Assembly: GCA_015062925.1 (NCBI GenBank)
Contig: SUTL01000009.1
Coordinates: 1-42,549, forward strand
Source: Methanobrevibacter thaueri
GTDB lineage: Archaea; Methanobacteriota; Methanobacteria; Methanobacteriales; Methanobacteriaceae
Direction of reading: 5' to 3'
DNA: 42,549 nucleotides
Part shown: in pieces, positions 1 through 9,328 of the stretch
Layout of the letters: every line of letters begins with the position of its first letter
Numbering within the stretch: the first letter of the stretch is position 1
Position numbers and translations under genes: made by a program
The notes under the pieces: generated by a model
Seen by the model: only the letters and a program-made list of their open reading frames with translations
What the model was told of the DNA's origin: nothing
Database searches by the model: none

Positions 1-914
1 GTAATTTTAAATACACATTCACCCTCAGGCAAATGAGGGGAATCCACTAAACGTGCAATTCTTTTACCAGCCAAACCTTTTTTAAGCCAAATCCTATAAG
101 TAGAAGCATGCCCTAAAACATGCCCACCAATAGCTTTAGTAGGACTTCCAAAGAAAGAATCCGGTTTAGCTTGAACCTGATTAGTTAAAAATACAGCAAC
201 ATTATAAGTATTAGCAATTTGCTGAAGAGAATGTAAATGTTGATTTAACTTCTGCTGTCTAACAGCAAGTGATTCCCTACCAACATACTCAGCTCTGAAA
301 TGAGCCATTAATGAATCAACAATAACTAATTTAACATTAGAACCACTTTGAATAAGTTCATTAATTTTATCAACCATTAAAATTTGATGAGCTGAATTGA
401 AAGCACGAGCAACATGAATTCTACTTAAAACTTCATCCGTATCTAATTCAAATCCCTCAGCAATTTGTCTGATTCTTTCAGGACGGAAAGTATTTTCAGT
501 ATCAACAAATACACATTCACCATCAAGACCACCTTGTTCTTCTGGTAATTGAACTGTTACAGCTAATTCATGTGAAATTTGACTTTTACCTGATCCGAAT
601 TCACCAAATACTTCAGTGATAGATTGAGTTTCAATTCCACCACCAATTAAATCATTAAATTCCTGACTTCCAACAGTTATATGTCCAACATCTTTTCTTC
701 TTTCATCAACTTCCAATGCTGTTTCAAAAGTAATATTTTCAGCTCTACGAGCAGCTTCAATAACTTTTTCTGCAACACCTTCACCAATTTCTGCTTTTAC
801 TGATAATTCTTTAGGAGTAGCAGTAGCTAATCTCATCATGTCAGCAAAACCTGCATCTTTTAATTTTTCTGCTGTTTTTTCTCCAACACCCGGTAAATCA
901 TTTAATTCAACCAT
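1..914 (-). CDS. radA: DNA repair and recombination protein RadA (3' end off the window)
   Basis: RadA is the archaeal RecA/Rad51 recombinase that forms filaments on single-stranded DNA and catalyses strand exchange. The protein opens with a helix-hairpin-helix region ([15 protein letters not shown]) and has a Walker A motif GEFGSGKSQ about 110 residues in. The last readable codons give GECVFKI, which is close to the usual RadA C-terminus, so only a few residues lie beyond the left edge. An in-frame ATG three codons upstream (923) would add MII. I chose the ATG at 914 because MVELNDLPG is the family N-terminus and a GAGG sits about ten bases upstream. The gene begins 21 bases after the RPA stop, so the two are probably co-transcribed. 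Confidence 0.95.
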   Translation of the reverse strand, partial: MVELNDLPGVGEKTAEKLKDAGFADMMRLATATPKELSVKAEIGEGVAEKVIEAARRAENITFETALEVDERRKDVGHITVGSQEFNDLIGGGIETQSITEVFGEFGSGKSQISHELAVTVQLPEEQGGLDGECVFVDTENTFRPERIRQIAEGFELDTDEVLSRIHVARAFNSAHQILMVDKINELIQSGSNVKLVIVDSLMAHFRAEYVGRESLAVRQQKLNQHLHSLQQIANTYNVAVFLTNQVQAKPDSFFGSPTKAIGGHVLGHASTYRIWLKKGLAGKRIARLVDSPHLPEGECVFKI

Positions 915-935
915 AATAATCATTCCTCATTTAAT

Positions 936-3509
936 TTAATATTTTTTTAAAAGTTTTTTAGGGTTTAATTTATAAGTTTGATTGTATTCATCTAATCTTA
1001 CATTAGCAATTATTTCAACTGTGGAATTTATTAAATCTTCTAAATTATCTTCAATTCCATATCCATCATCAATAATAGACACTACTTCTTCTGTATCTTT
1101 TCCAATGAGTTGTTCTGCTAAATCACCATAGAAAGTAGCATTGATTGATCCTGTATCATCTTCAAGTACTGTAGGAATCATCAATGTATATTCTGGTTTA
1201 TCAAAAGTTTCTCCACATTCTTCACATACATATCCATCTTCAGTTTCTTCAACAAAGGAATGGCCATGTGGACATTTATTAAGAAGATTTCTTTCTGTGC
1301 TTACTTCTTTAATATTTGCTGTGATATGTACATTAGCATCATCTTCAAGTAGTGATTCTATTGTTTTTGGTACGAAAATTATTTCAAGTAATTCTTCATA
1401 TGAAGGTAATTTGTCTAATTCCTGTTGAGATGGTTCTAGAATATTAGTTACACTAGATACACTTGCATCAATACGATTTGTTGTCTCATTATATCTGAAA
1501 ATAGGATTTTGTACTTTGATTGGTTGACCTAATTCAAATTCCTTATTTGTATCTTCATTCCAGAGTACAACTGTAACTGCACCGGTGTCATCTGCAATTT
1601 CTATATTCCTAACTTTTCCTTCACCATAGTTTCCTTCAAATGTACGTACGTCATTTATTTCTATTACTCTACCTATGATGATTTTATCATTTTCATCTTC
1701 TTCAACATCAGAAATGCTGATTTTATCATAGATTGTTTTTTCTAATGTTTCTAATTCTGGGATGAATAATGCGGATGCTTCTTCTTCTGATAGTTTTATT
1801 ATTCTGGCGTTTGAACCTATGTTTAAATCAACACTAGTCATTCCGAATTTTGTTCGTGCATTTTCTATTCTGTATACTTCTCCTACTTCATAATCACCAT
1901 TTGCTTTTTCGTTCCAGAAGGATAATCTTACTTTACCTGATTCATCAGCCATTAGTGCTGATCGAACAATTCCTTTTTCACCGTCATCTCTATCAAATTC
2001 TCTTGGTTCATCAATTAGTAAGAATCTTCCTATGATGTCTATTTCTATTCCATCTTCATCAATTAGTTCTATTTCACCAATGCGTATTGGATGTAGTTCT
2101 TCTTTTAGATTGTTTAATTCATCTAATTCTTCTATTGATAAGTTATCTGGGTTGATGGATATTTGAGTGTTAAAGTTGGTGTTCATTGAATATTGGCTTT
2201 GTGTGTATTCATCATATTGAACATCTCCACCGATTATTTTAATAATGTCTCCTTTATTTATTGGTAATGAGGTATCATCACCCCAGACTGTTACTCTGAT
2301 TTCTCCGGTTGTATCTCTAACATCGAAGTTTCTTAGTTTTCCTTCAGTGTTATCTGTTTTTCTTGTGAATACTCTAATATCTTGGAGTCTTGAAACTATA
2401 CCTTTTATTGAAACATCTTTTTGTTCGGCTAAGTCTCCTATTGGGGTGAATTCCTGATGTATTTCTGGTGCATCGAAATCACCTTTTATTATTCTTCCAT
2501 CCCAGTGAGTTAGTGATATTTCAGTTTCACCATCTCTGTTTGTTCTTTCACGTGCTTGTGCTTGAAGTATTTTAACTGTATCTCCATCTTCAAGACCTAA
2601 GTCGTTGATTAATTCTGTGTTTTTATTCCATAATGTGTATGTGATTTTTCCGGAATCATCTATTAATTCTATTGATGCGACTTTTCCTTCTTTTCCATTT
2701 TTTTCATAACTTCTGATTGTTGGTATTCTAACAATTCTTGCTATTATATTGACTTTTGTTTCACCTTCAATATCTGCAATTTTTGTTATTTCTTCTTTAT
2801 ATGGTGGGTATTTGGATGGATCTTCATCTATTCTTATAAGTACTGATCTTTGTCTTAAATTAGCTTCAAGTCCTGTGTATCCTTCTTTTATATCAACATC
2901 TTTTATTTGAACGATGTCTCCTTCTGTTACTTTTTTAAGTAATTTTATGTTTTGTGTCCAGAATACTGCTCTGATTTTTCCTGTGTTGTCTTGTAGTTCA
3001 ACATTACAGACTTGTCCTTCTTGACCTTTTCTGGTTTTGAATGATCTTGGGTTGGAGATTGAAATTACTCTGCCTGAAATTGTAATTCCCCTGCTTCCTG
3101 ATTCGAGTTTATCAATTGAATCAATTGCGAATTCTGGTTTTTCTGAAACCATCTCTGGTTCTTCTATATGTAATTCTCCAACTACCATTTCAGCAAAACC
3201 GAATGCATCAAGAAATGGATTACTTGATTCTTTTTGTCTGAATTCTTCCATTCTTTTTAGGAAGTCTTCTTCGGTTATTTGATTTTTAACTTTATCATAT
3301 AATTCTTTGATGTCTTCGGTCATTGTAAAAGGTTCTTGTGATGTATTATCTGTTTGATGGTTTTGAACAACTATTTTTGCTGCTCCTAAATCATCGATAA
3401 ATTCTTCATCATCATCGTTTGCTTTTATATTCTCAATTTCTTCTAAGAATTGTTCTTCAGTAAGTTTGTCTTTGATTTTTTCATATTCTTGTAATATATT
3501 TTCTTGCAT
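936..3509 (-). CDS. rpa: Replication protein A, single chain with multiple OB folds and a zinc finger
   Basis: This is a single-stranded DNA-binding protein of the archaeal RPA family, acting in replication, repair and with RadA just downstream. OB folds repeat at about residues 138-225, 250-335, 365-450, 487-575 and 608-690. Each carries a strand resembling V-N-V-E-L-x-D-x-T-G-x-I followed by a W in the next strand. A zinc-binding element lies at C746, H748/H750, C762 and C765, inside a last OB-like region (about 725-850). The N-terminus holds a short helical motif twice, at about 7-50 and 68-112, ending in GAAKIVV and GFAEMVV. The start has a strong upstream GAGGGG. The length of 857 residues is large for the family; related Methanothermobacter proteins are split in two and Methanocaldococcus RPA is shorter. 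Confidence 0.93.
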   Translation of the reverse strand: MQENILQEYEKIKDKLTEEQFLEEIENIKANDDDEEFIDDLGAAKIVVQNHQTDNTSQEPFTMTEDIKELYDKVKNQITEEDFLKRMEEFRQKESSNPFLDAFGFAEMVVGELHIEEPEMVSEKPEFAIDSIDKLESGSRGITISGRVISISNPRSFKTRKGQEGQVCNVELQDNTGKIRAVFWTQNIKLLKKVTEGDIVQIKDVDIKEGYTGLEANLRQRSVLIRIDEDPSKYPPYKEEITKIADIEGETKVNIIARIVRIPTIRSYEKNGKEGKVASIELIDDSGKITYTLWNKNTELINDLGLEDGDTVKILQAQARERTNRDGETEISLTHWDGRIIKGDFDAPEIHQEFTPIGDLAEQKDVSIKGIVSRLQDIRVFTRKTDNTEGKLRNFDVRDTTGEIRVTVWGDDTSLPINKGDIIKIIGGDVQYDEYTQSQYSMNTNFNTQISINPDNLSIEELDELNNLKEELHPIRIGEIELIDEDGIEIDIIGRFLLIDEPREFDRDDGEKGIVRSALMADESGKVRLSFWNEKANGDYEVGEVYRIENARTKFGMTSVDLNIGSNARIIKLSEEEASALFIPELETLEKTIYDKISISDVEEDENDKIIIGRVIEINDVRTFEGNYGEGKVRNIEIADDTGAVTVVLWNEDTNKEFELGQPIKVQNPIFRYNETTNRIDASVSSVTNILEPSQQELDKLPSYEELLEIIFVPKTIESLLEDDANVHITANIKEVSTERNLLNKCPHGHSFVEETEDGYVCEECGETFDKPEYTLMIPTVLEDDTGSINATFYGDLAEQLIGKDTEEVVSIIDDGYGIEDNLEDLINSTVEIIANVRLDEYNQTYKLNPKKLLKKY

Positions 3510-3554
3510 ACCAAACCCCTCAATAGAAAGTTAATTATAATTTTATAATCATAG

Positions 3555-3566
3555 TGTATATAAAGT
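3555..3566 (-). promoter_or_regulatory. Probable TATA box for the RPA-radA operon
   Basis: On the minus strand this reads CTTTATATACAC, a good archaeal TATA element about 48 bases upstream of the RPA ATG. The expected start of transcription lies about 25 bases downstream, giving a leader that includes the GAGGGG ribosome site. Confidence 0.5.
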
Positions 3567-3650
3567 ATTAGAGAGAGCATTTGAAAACTAAAATCTCAAT
3601 ACAATACTATTAATAAAAAAATTTAATATATATTACTTAAGTGTGCAATT

Positions 3651-3671
3651 GTGAAAAAACACAAAAAAACA
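3651..3671 (-). terminator. U-tract terminator after the sugar transferase
   Basis: Directly after the sugar transferase stop codon the minus strand has two runs of T (seven, then six) separated by GTG. This is the oligo-T pattern of archaeal terminators. It closes the leftward polysaccharide operon before the RPA promoter. Confidence 0.5.
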
Positions 3672-5075
3672 CTAATAAGCATTAGGATTTTTCTTCAATG
3701 CTGTTTTAATCATAATAGCCAAATCTAAACCCATGTGCCAATTTTCCACATACTCTATATCATATTCAATACGTTTTTTAATAGAAGTATCACCACGGCA
3801 ACCATGAATCTGAGCCCAACCTGTTAAACCTGGTTTCACCTGATGTTTAACCATATATTTAGGAATACTCTCCTTAAATTGTTCAACAAAATAAGGTCTT
3901 TCTGGTCTTGGACCAACCACACTCATATCTCCTTTAAGTACATTGAAAAACTGAGGTAATTCATCAATACTTGTTTTTCTTATAAAATCACCAATTTTAG
4001 TTTTTCTTGGATCATCACGAGTGGTCCATTCTGATTTTTCTTCATTAGGATCCTGAACTTTCATACTACGGAATTTATACATCATGAATGTTTTACCATT
4101 ATAACCCATTCTTTCCTGTCTAAATATTATAGGACCCTGTGATGTTAATTTAATAGCAATTGCTGTTAACAACATTATAGGTGATGTGATAATAATAGCT
4201 ATTAAGGATATAATATAATCTGAAAGATATTTTAAAAATTTATTAAACTCATCATCTAATGGAACATAACGAATATTAATAATAGGAATATCTTCAATCA
4301 TATCAATTGATGGTTGTGCTGGGAAATATCTAATATAATCAGGGATAATTTCTGCTTTAATCCCTACTTTTTCACAGCTTTCCACTAGTTCATTGATTTT
4401 ATAATAATATTTTAAAGGAATTGCTAAAACAACCCTATCATAACGATTATTTTCTAAAATCTTATCTAAATCTTTAAAAGCACCTATGATTCTGCTTCCT
4501 TCAATTTCACTACCAACATGTTCTGATCTGCCTAGAAAACCACTGACAACAAAACCCAAATATGGATTTTCACGGATTTTCTTTGCAAATGTAAATGCCA
4601 AATCATTATCTCCAACAATAAGAATATGTTTTAAATTCCTTTGATTAACTCTTAAATTCTTTAAAACACTTCTAACTATGAATCTTTCAATTATACCAAA
4701 GAATGTTGCAATTATTGCTAGTAAAAATAGCATTATTCTTGAGAAATCAGGTTGGTTGATTATAAATAAAATGGAAACAAGAGTAAAGAATGCTAAAATA
4801 TTTACTTTTACCAGCTGTGTGGCTTCTGAGAAAATATTTTTATAGGTTCTTCTTGGTTTATATAATCCAAATGCAAAGTATAAAATTAGATAAACTGGAA
4901 TAACCGCCAGTATTAAAAATAAAAGATAACTGTAAAAGCCTAAATGTCCTCCGATAGGACCAAATAAGGTAGTTTTGAATCTTAACCATATAGAACATAC
5001 AAGTGATATGACAATCACTAAAATATCAATTAAAACTAATAATATATTCAATGCTTTTTGATTTTCTTTTATCAT
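3672..5075 (-). CDS. Polyprenyl-phosphate sugar-1-phosphate transferase (bacterial sugar transferase family)
   Basis: Members of this family (WbaP/exopolysaccharide polyprenyl glycosylphosphotransferase type) transfer a sugar-1-phosphate from a nucleotide sugar to a membrane polyprenyl phosphate, the first step of a lipid-linked glycan. Residues 1 to about 120 contain four or five hydrophobic helices. A nucleotide-binding-like region follows at about 145-265. The catalytic domain is C-terminal (about 275-467), with KFRSMK, DELPQFFNVLKGDMSVVGPR and PGLTGWAQIHG. The length of 467 residues matches full-length family members. AGGTAG lies upstream of the ATG. It is the last gene of the leftward glycosyltransferase series, although a small hairpin in the 65-base gap before it suggests it may also have its own promoter. 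The sugar it transfers cannot be told from sequence. Confidence 0.9.
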   Translation of the reverse strand: MIKENQKALNILLVLIDILVIVISLVCSIWLRFKTTLFGPIGGHLGFYSYLLFLILAVIPVYLILYFAFGLYKPRRTYKNIFSEATQLVKVNILAFFTLVSILFIINQPDFSRIMLFLLAIIATFFGIIERFIVRSVLKNLRVNQRNLKHILIVGDNDLAFTFAKKIRENPYLGFVVSGFLGRSEHVGSEIEGSRIIGAFKDLDKILENNRYDRVVLAIPLKYYYKINELVESCEKVGIKAEIIPDYIRYFPAQPSIDMIEDIPIINIRYVPLDDEFNKFLKYLSDYIISLIAIIITSPIMLLTAIAIKLTSQGPIIFRQERMGYNGKTFMMYKFRSMKVQDPNEEKSEWTTRDDPRKTKIGDFIRKTSIDELPQFFNVLKGDMSVVGPRPERPYFVEQFKESIPKYMVKHQVKPGLTGWAQIHGCRGDTSIKKRIEYDIEYVENWHMGLDLAIMIKTALKKNPNAY

Positions 5076-5116
5076 AGTAACTACCTGAAAAAAAAGACCA
5101 TGTTTCTTTTATATTA

Positions 5117-5135
5117 ATAGTATATGTGCTACTAT
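5117..5135 (-). terminator. Small hairpin between glycosyltransferase and sugar transferase
   Basis: Six-base arms ATAGTA and TACTAT flank a seven-base loop in the 65-base gap. On the minus strand a run of T follows before the next gene. It may attenuate transcription between the two genes. The stem is short and AT-rich, so this is a weak call. Confidence 0.3.
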
Positions 5136-5140
5136 ATTAT

Positions 5141-5998
5141 TTAATCTTTCTTTTTAAAAATATTTAAAAATAATTTTAAAACACATAAAAATCCAATACC
5201 AAGATAAACAATCCAATTAACAAGAAATATAGAATCAGATGCATTATGTTTCTTATAATAAATATACATTGCACGGTAAAATTCATAAATCAACTTAGAT
5301 TTCTGTTTTTTACTACTTGCTCCTTTAAGATGAGTAATTTTAGACTCACCATAATAAATTATCTTCCAACCAGCCTTTTTAATACGATAACACAAATCAA
5401 TATCTTCACCATACATGAAAAATGTCTCATCAAGAAAACCAGCATCATCCAAAGCAGATTTTCTCATAAACATAAATGCTCCAGTAAGACAATCAATTTC
5501 ATAAACCTCATCATCAGGCAAACTAGTTAAATTATAATCATCATCCTTTGAATTAACAGGTATATGGAATAATCTGATAAATGAATTTTTAACATTAGGA
5601 AAAGACCTTTTACATGCCATATCAAGTTCACCATTCTCCAAAAGAACCTGACAACCACATGCTCCAACATCCTCATTATTTTCCATGTAATTATAAATAT
5701 CTTCCAAAGTATTCTCCCATACAATAGTATCTGAGTTTAAAAGCAGTTGATATTTACCAGTTGCTATCTTTAACGCCTGATTATTCCCTGCTGCAAAACC
5801 ATTATTTTCCTGGGAACTGATAAATTTCACCTTATCATTAAAATATTCCTGTAAACGAACTAAACTATCATCACTTGATGCATTATCAACCACAATCACT
5901 TCTATTTTAAAAGGATATTCATATTCAAGAATAGAGTTTATAGTATTTTTTGTTAATTCATAAGTTTGATAATTTACAATAACAACTGAAAGATCCAT
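5141..5998 (-). CDS. Glycosyltransferase family 2 (rhamnosyltransferase-like)
   Basis: This is a GT-A fold inverting glycosyltransferase. The N-terminus has LSVVIVNYQTYELT, followed by VDNASSDDS and NNGFAAGNNQA, the nucleotide-sugar binding signature seen in WbbL-type rhamnosyltransferases. The metal-binding DXD position is NSDT at about residue 90. MYGEDIDLCYR at about 195 is the typical acceptor or catalytic region. A hydrophobic segment near the C-terminus (about 255-278) should anchor it to the inner face of the membrane. Its resemblance to rhamnosyltransferases fits the complete dTDP-rhamnose pathway nearby, but acceptor and linkage are unknown. The ribosome site AAGGGA lies about ten bases upstream. 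Confidence 0.85.
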   Translation of the reverse strand: MDLSVVIVNYQTYELTKNTINSILEYEYPFKIEVIVVDNASSDDSLVRLQEYFNDKVKFISSQENNGFAAGNNQALKIATGKYQLLLNSDTIVWENTLEDIYNYMENNEDVGACGCQVLLENGELDMACKRSFPNVKNSFIRLFHIPVNSKDDDYNLTSLPDDEVYEIDCLTGAFMFMRKSALDDAGFLDETFFMYGEDIDLCYRIKKAGWKIIYYGESKITHLKGASSKKQKSKLIYEFYRAMYIYYKKHNASDSIFLVNWIVYLGIGFLCVLKLFLNIFKKKD

Positions 5999-6027
5999 TA
6001 TATTAATTCCCTTTTTATTGTTTTAAT

Positions 6028-6990
6028 TTATTTTTTTAAAAATTTAACCGTGTTAATTATTAATCTGTATTCAATTTTAAAATAGTTTTTTATATTTTTA
6101 AAAGTGAATTCGACTTTATCAATTTTTTCACTTCTTGTGGATAATCCTTCTTTTATACCTTCAATATAAGTTGAACCAAAACCCTTTTTTCTGAAAAATA
6201 AGTATTTAATAGTGAATCCTAAAAATAGGAATATGAAATTTATAATTTTTAATGGAATTGGCAAGTTTTTATAAACAACCCATACATTATTTCGAGCAGC
6301 TAATTTAACTTTAAACTCATTATATCTGCTGCCTGAGGTTGCACTTCCTATATGATATACTATGGCATCGGGACATAATAGATTATGATAACCATGTATT
6401 CTTGAGCGCATTGCCAAATCAACATCCTCCATATATGCGAAAAAGTTATCATCAAACATTCCTAGTTCTTCAAGTAATGTTTTCTTATACATTGCAGCAC
6501 CAGCACAGGCTGAGAAAATTTCACATACTTCATTGTATTCGTCGGATTTATGATTTTCACCTGTTTTTTTAGTCCAGGCCAGTAAATTATATTCATCTCC
6601 AACATCATCAATTAATTCTTTATTATTGTATTGAAGCATTTTAGCTTGTGTGGAGAATATTTTATCATCTGAGGAGATTAAATCAACTAATGCTTTTATT
6701 GATCCTTTTTTAATTTCAGTGTCATTGTTAAGTGAGAATATGTATTCGTATTGTGCTTTTTTAATCCCCTGATTTACTGCTGGGGAAAACCCGAGGTTTT
6801 GTGTATTTTCAATTAATATTATTGGGAAATTGAAAGTGTTGTTTTTAATATATTCTTTACTGTTATCCTCTGATCCATTATCAACTATGATAACTTCACC
6901 TATGAGTTGGGAATCATTATTTAATGATTCAAAAAATTTTTTTAGGAATTTTTCTCCATTATAATTTGGGGTTACTATTGAAACTTTCAT
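6028..6990 (-). CDS. Glycosyltransferase family 2
   Basis: This is a second GT-A family 2 enzyme related to the one just downstream. MKVSIVTPNYNGEKF begins the Rossmann-like domain, followed by VDNGSEDNS, NLGFSPAVNQG and the NNDT metal site. MEDVDLAMR is the later conserved block, and a C-terminal hydrophobic stretch around residues 245-265 should tether it to the membrane. I chose the ATG at 6990, giving 320 residues, because it lies six bases after the stop of the previous gene and yields the family N-terminus. In-frame ATGs at 6999 (ATGA overlap) and 7023 would add 3 and 11 residues. It belongs to the tightly packed leftward operon. The sugar is not predictable. Confidence 0.82.
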   Translation of the reverse strand: MKVSIVTPNYNGEKFLKKFFESLNNDSQLIGEVIIVDNGSEDNSKEYIKNNTFNFPIILIENTQNLGFSPAVNQGIKKAQYEYIFSLNNDTEIKKGSIKALVDLISSDDKIFSTQAKMLQYNNKELIDDVGDEYNLLAWTKKTGENHKSDEYNEVCEIFSACAGAAMYKKTLLEELGMFDDNFFAYMEDVDLAMRSRIHGYHNLLCPDAIVYHIGSATSGSRYNEFKVKLAARNNVWVVYKNLPIPLKIINFIFLFLGFTIKYLFFRKKGFGSTYIEGIKEGLSTRSEKIDKVEFTFKNIKNYFKIEYRLIINTVKFLKK

Positions 6991-6995
6991 ATTAA

Positions 6996-7952
6996 TCATA
7001 TTGAGTTTTTGAGTTTTCTCCATATTTTATAATATAATTTTGGATTTAATAAGAATAATTTTATTTTTAATTTGAATTTACTGTCTCCTTGAAATTTTGA
7101 TAATTTAGTTAGTAAATCAAGTTCTTTCATTTTATCCAATACTTCATTGAAATCATAGTTATTGTAGAAAAAGAAGTTCATATTTCCAAATATTGCTTTT
7201 GGTATTCTTGATGTTATTATTAAATCTGCTAATTCTTCTTTATTGTTTTTCCGGTAGAATTGGGCAAGATTTTCAAATATTTCAACAATATCAAATCTTC
7301 TGAATTGTGTTGTTTGAATAGCTGATTGTGGATGTTGCACGTAATAGTAAGTTACTCTGTTGTTTATTTTTATTGTATTTCCATAATTCAGGGCTTTGTG
7401 GGCGAATTCTGTGTCTTCACCATATACTATTCCCGGTGTGAATTTGATGTTGTTGTTTTTTATTATACTTGATTTGTACATTAATTGGAAGAAATTGAAT
7501 GTTATTTCCATTTTCAATTCTTTTTTTATAAAGTCGTATGTTGATATTTCATTTTGATTGAATTTATCGGGATTTTTAATATTATTTCCTTCTTTTTTAG
7601 CATATAATGTTAGGCTGAAATCTGTTTTACCATTGTATAAGCTGGACAGATGGTCTTTTGTAACATAGTCATCTGCATCTATGAAAACTAAATAGTCTCC
7701 GTTGGATTCTTGGATTCCTGCGTTTCTTGCTATGCTGACCCCACTGTTTTTTTGGTGGATGATGTTGTGTGGGATTTGTGTGTTTTTTAGTGTTTTTTCT
7801 ATTATTTCTAAACTGTTATCTGTTGAGCCGTCATCTATTACTATGATTTCAAAACTGTCAAAGTCCTGAGAAAGTATTGAATTTAAAGTCTTACTTATAT
7901 ATTTAGAAGCATTGAATACTGGAACAATAACACTAACTTTAATATTCTTCAT
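6996..7952 (-). CDS. Glycosyltransferase family 2 (EpsJ-like)
   Basis: The N-terminal domain reads VSVIVPVFNASKYI, IDDGSTDNS, NSGVSIARNAGI and FIDADDYV; the DADD is the metal and nucleotide-sugar site. This is the EpsJ/putative beta-glycosyltransferase branch of family 2, distinct from the two rhamnosyltransferase-like enzymes downstream. GEDTEFAHKAL at about 185 fits the acceptor-site block. The C-terminal 100 residues are basic and show no clear membrane helix. The start at 7952 is set by GAGGGAAGG, which overlaps the end of the upstream TagB-like gene; the longer reading from 7967 would begin inside that ribosome site. Neighbouring genes are separated by only a few bases. Confidence 0.83.
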   Translation of the reverse strand: MKNIKVSVIVPVFNASKYISKTLNSILSQDFDSFEIIVIDDGSTDNSLEIIEKTLKNTQIPHNIIHQKNSGVSIARNAGIQESNGDYLVFIDADDYVTKDHLSSLYNGKTDFSLTLYAKKEGNNIKNPDKFNQNEISTYDFIKKELKMEITFNFFQLMYKSSIIKNNNIKFTPGIVYGEDTEFAHKALNYGNTIKINNRVTYYYVQHPQSAIQTTQFRRFDIVEIFENLAQFYRKNNKEELADLIITSRIPKAIFGNMNFFFYNNYDFNEVLDKMKELDLLTKLSKFQGDSKFKLKIKLFLLNPKLYYKIWRKLKNSI

Positions 7953-7953
7953 T

Positions 7954-9042
7954 TTACCTTCCCTCATTCAATAAGTAATCAACAATTCTTTGAGATGAAT
8001 GACCGTCAATTTCATCAAATTGTGTTTTAACAAAACTTGAAATTTTACCCTCATCAAACACACCCTCAACAATAACATCAATCAACTCACCAGTAGAACA
8101 AACAATCGGTCCGGGAACAGTAGTTTTAAAATCATAATAAAAACCACGCTCACTTTCCAAATACTCATCCAAATCATAAGTGAAAAACAAAGTCGGCTTA
8201 TTAAGAGCAGAAAACTCAATCATAATAGAAGAATAATCAGTGATTAAAATATCACTAATCAACATTAATTCCTGCTCACTTTCAAAATCACTAACATCAA
8301 TATAACTTCCACTACTACAAATATCCTCATCATGGAAATTTTTAACTTTAGGATGAAGTCTTAAAGCCAAAACATAATCCTCACCTAGCTTATTATTAAA
8401 CTCATCCAAATCAAAATAATTAAAAACATTATTATATTCCTTTTGCTGTCTAAAAGTAGGAGCATAAAGAATAATTTTCTTATCATGGGAAATATTATGT
8501 TTATTTAAAAATTTACGTTTTAAATCATCAACATCATGATTTTCAAAATAATAATCCATTCTTGGAAGACCTAAAGCTTTTATTTTATTTTCAGATATTT
8601 GAAATGCTTCACTGTAATATTCAATGATATTTTTAGAGGTTACAATTAAATAATCAGTATGGTTGGAGATTTTCCTTAAAATATCCCTGCTTTCAATATC
8701 AACTGATCCACCGAATTTTTTAGAAGCCCCTGGAGCATGCCATAATTGAACAACAGTGTTTTCATTTTTAAAATTCATGAAAGCGATTGGGAAGAAATTG
8801 TCATTGAGGAAAATATATTTTGAACTGGCCAGATTTTTAAAAGAATTAAATGATAATTTATCTTTGTAAAAAAAATAAAATTTAAAATCTCCTCTTTTTT
8901 CAAATTCTTTTTTAATATAATCAAGATTACCTTTAAATGATTTTTCTGAATCAATAATGAATGAAACTTTATTATTTTCCACTTTTGTGTGTTTGAAAAG
9001 TTTAAATAATAAACCATAGATTTTGTGTTTTAAATAGGACAT
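7954..9042 (-). CDS. CDP-glycerol:poly(glycerophosphate) glycerophosphotransferase-like protein (TagB/TagF family)
   Basis: This belongs to the Glyphos_transf family, whose bacterial members add glycerol- or ribitol-phosphate in wall teichoic acid synthesis. Conserved blocks visible are VVQLWHAPGASKKFG (about 98-112), LGLPRMDYYF, ILYAPTFRQ (about 193), LALRLHPK (about 225) and ISDILITDYSSIMIEF (about 263-278). The last matches the D-Y-S-S signature of these GT-B enzymes. At 362 residues it matches the catalytic domain alone and lacks the extra N-terminal glycosyltransferase domain of long TagF proteins. No cytidylyltransferase (tagD) is seen in the window, so the donor is uncertain. It overlaps no neighbour and precedes the family 2 transferases by one base. 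Confidence 0.82.
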   Translation of the reverse strand: MSYLKHKIYGLLFKLFKHTKVENNKVSFIIDSEKSFKGNLDYIKKEFEKRGDFKFYFFYKDKLSFNSFKNLASSKYIFLNDNFFPIAFMNFKNENTVVQLWHAPGASKKFGGSVDIESRDILRKISNHTDYLIVTSKNIIEYYSEAFQISENKIKALGLPRMDYYFENHDVDDLKRKFLNKHNISHDKKIILYAPTFRQQKEYNNVFNYFDLDEFNNKLGEDYVLALRLHPKVKNFHDEDICSSGSYIDVSDFESEQELMLISDILITDYSSIMIEFSALNKPTLFFTYDLDEYLESERGFYYDFKTTVPGPIVCSTGELIDVIVEGVFDEGKISSFVKTQFDEIDGHSSQRIVDYLLNEGR

Positions 9043-9048
9043 GATTAT

Positions 9049-9327
9049 CTAGAAAAATGCTAACATTCCCGGAATTGACTCAAGCATTGCTTGAACACCG
9101 AGTATGAATATTGCTAAACCGCCGATGAAGTTAATATATCTGGCGTATTTCATTGCTACTTTAGTACCGAATGTTCCGATTAAAAGCCAGATGGTAACTG
9201 CTATAAAACTTAAGATTGCTAAACCTAGTGGGTTAACATGTGCTGCAACACCTTGAGCTGCTAGAATTAAGTTTTCAATGTTTCCAAATACTAATAATGG
9301 TAGAAAATGCATTAATTCAGCATCCAT
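9049..9327 (-). CDS. Small three-helix membrane protein, LysE/MntP-like half-transporter (copy 2)
   Basis: This 92-residue hydrophobic protein has three predicted membrane helices at about 8-26, 34-56 and 65-85. It is clearly paralogous to the protein encoded immediately upstream. Both share FGNIENL in helix 1, NPL before helix 2, IGTFGT at the end of helix 2 and FIGGLAIFILG in helix 3. The arrangement resembles one half of six-helix exporters of the LysE superfamily (MntP/DUF204, TerC or Gdt1 types), which are built from two three-helix repeats. The substrate is unknown. The ribosome site GGGGGG lies inside the last codons of the upstream gene, one base before this ATG, so the two are translated together and may form a heterodimer. 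Confidence 0.75.
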   Translation of the reverse strand: MDAELMHFLPLLVFGNIENLILAAQGVAAHVNPLGLAILSFIAVTIWLLIGTFGTKVAMKYARYINFIGGLAIFILGVQAMLESIPGMLAFF

Positions 9328-9328
9328 T

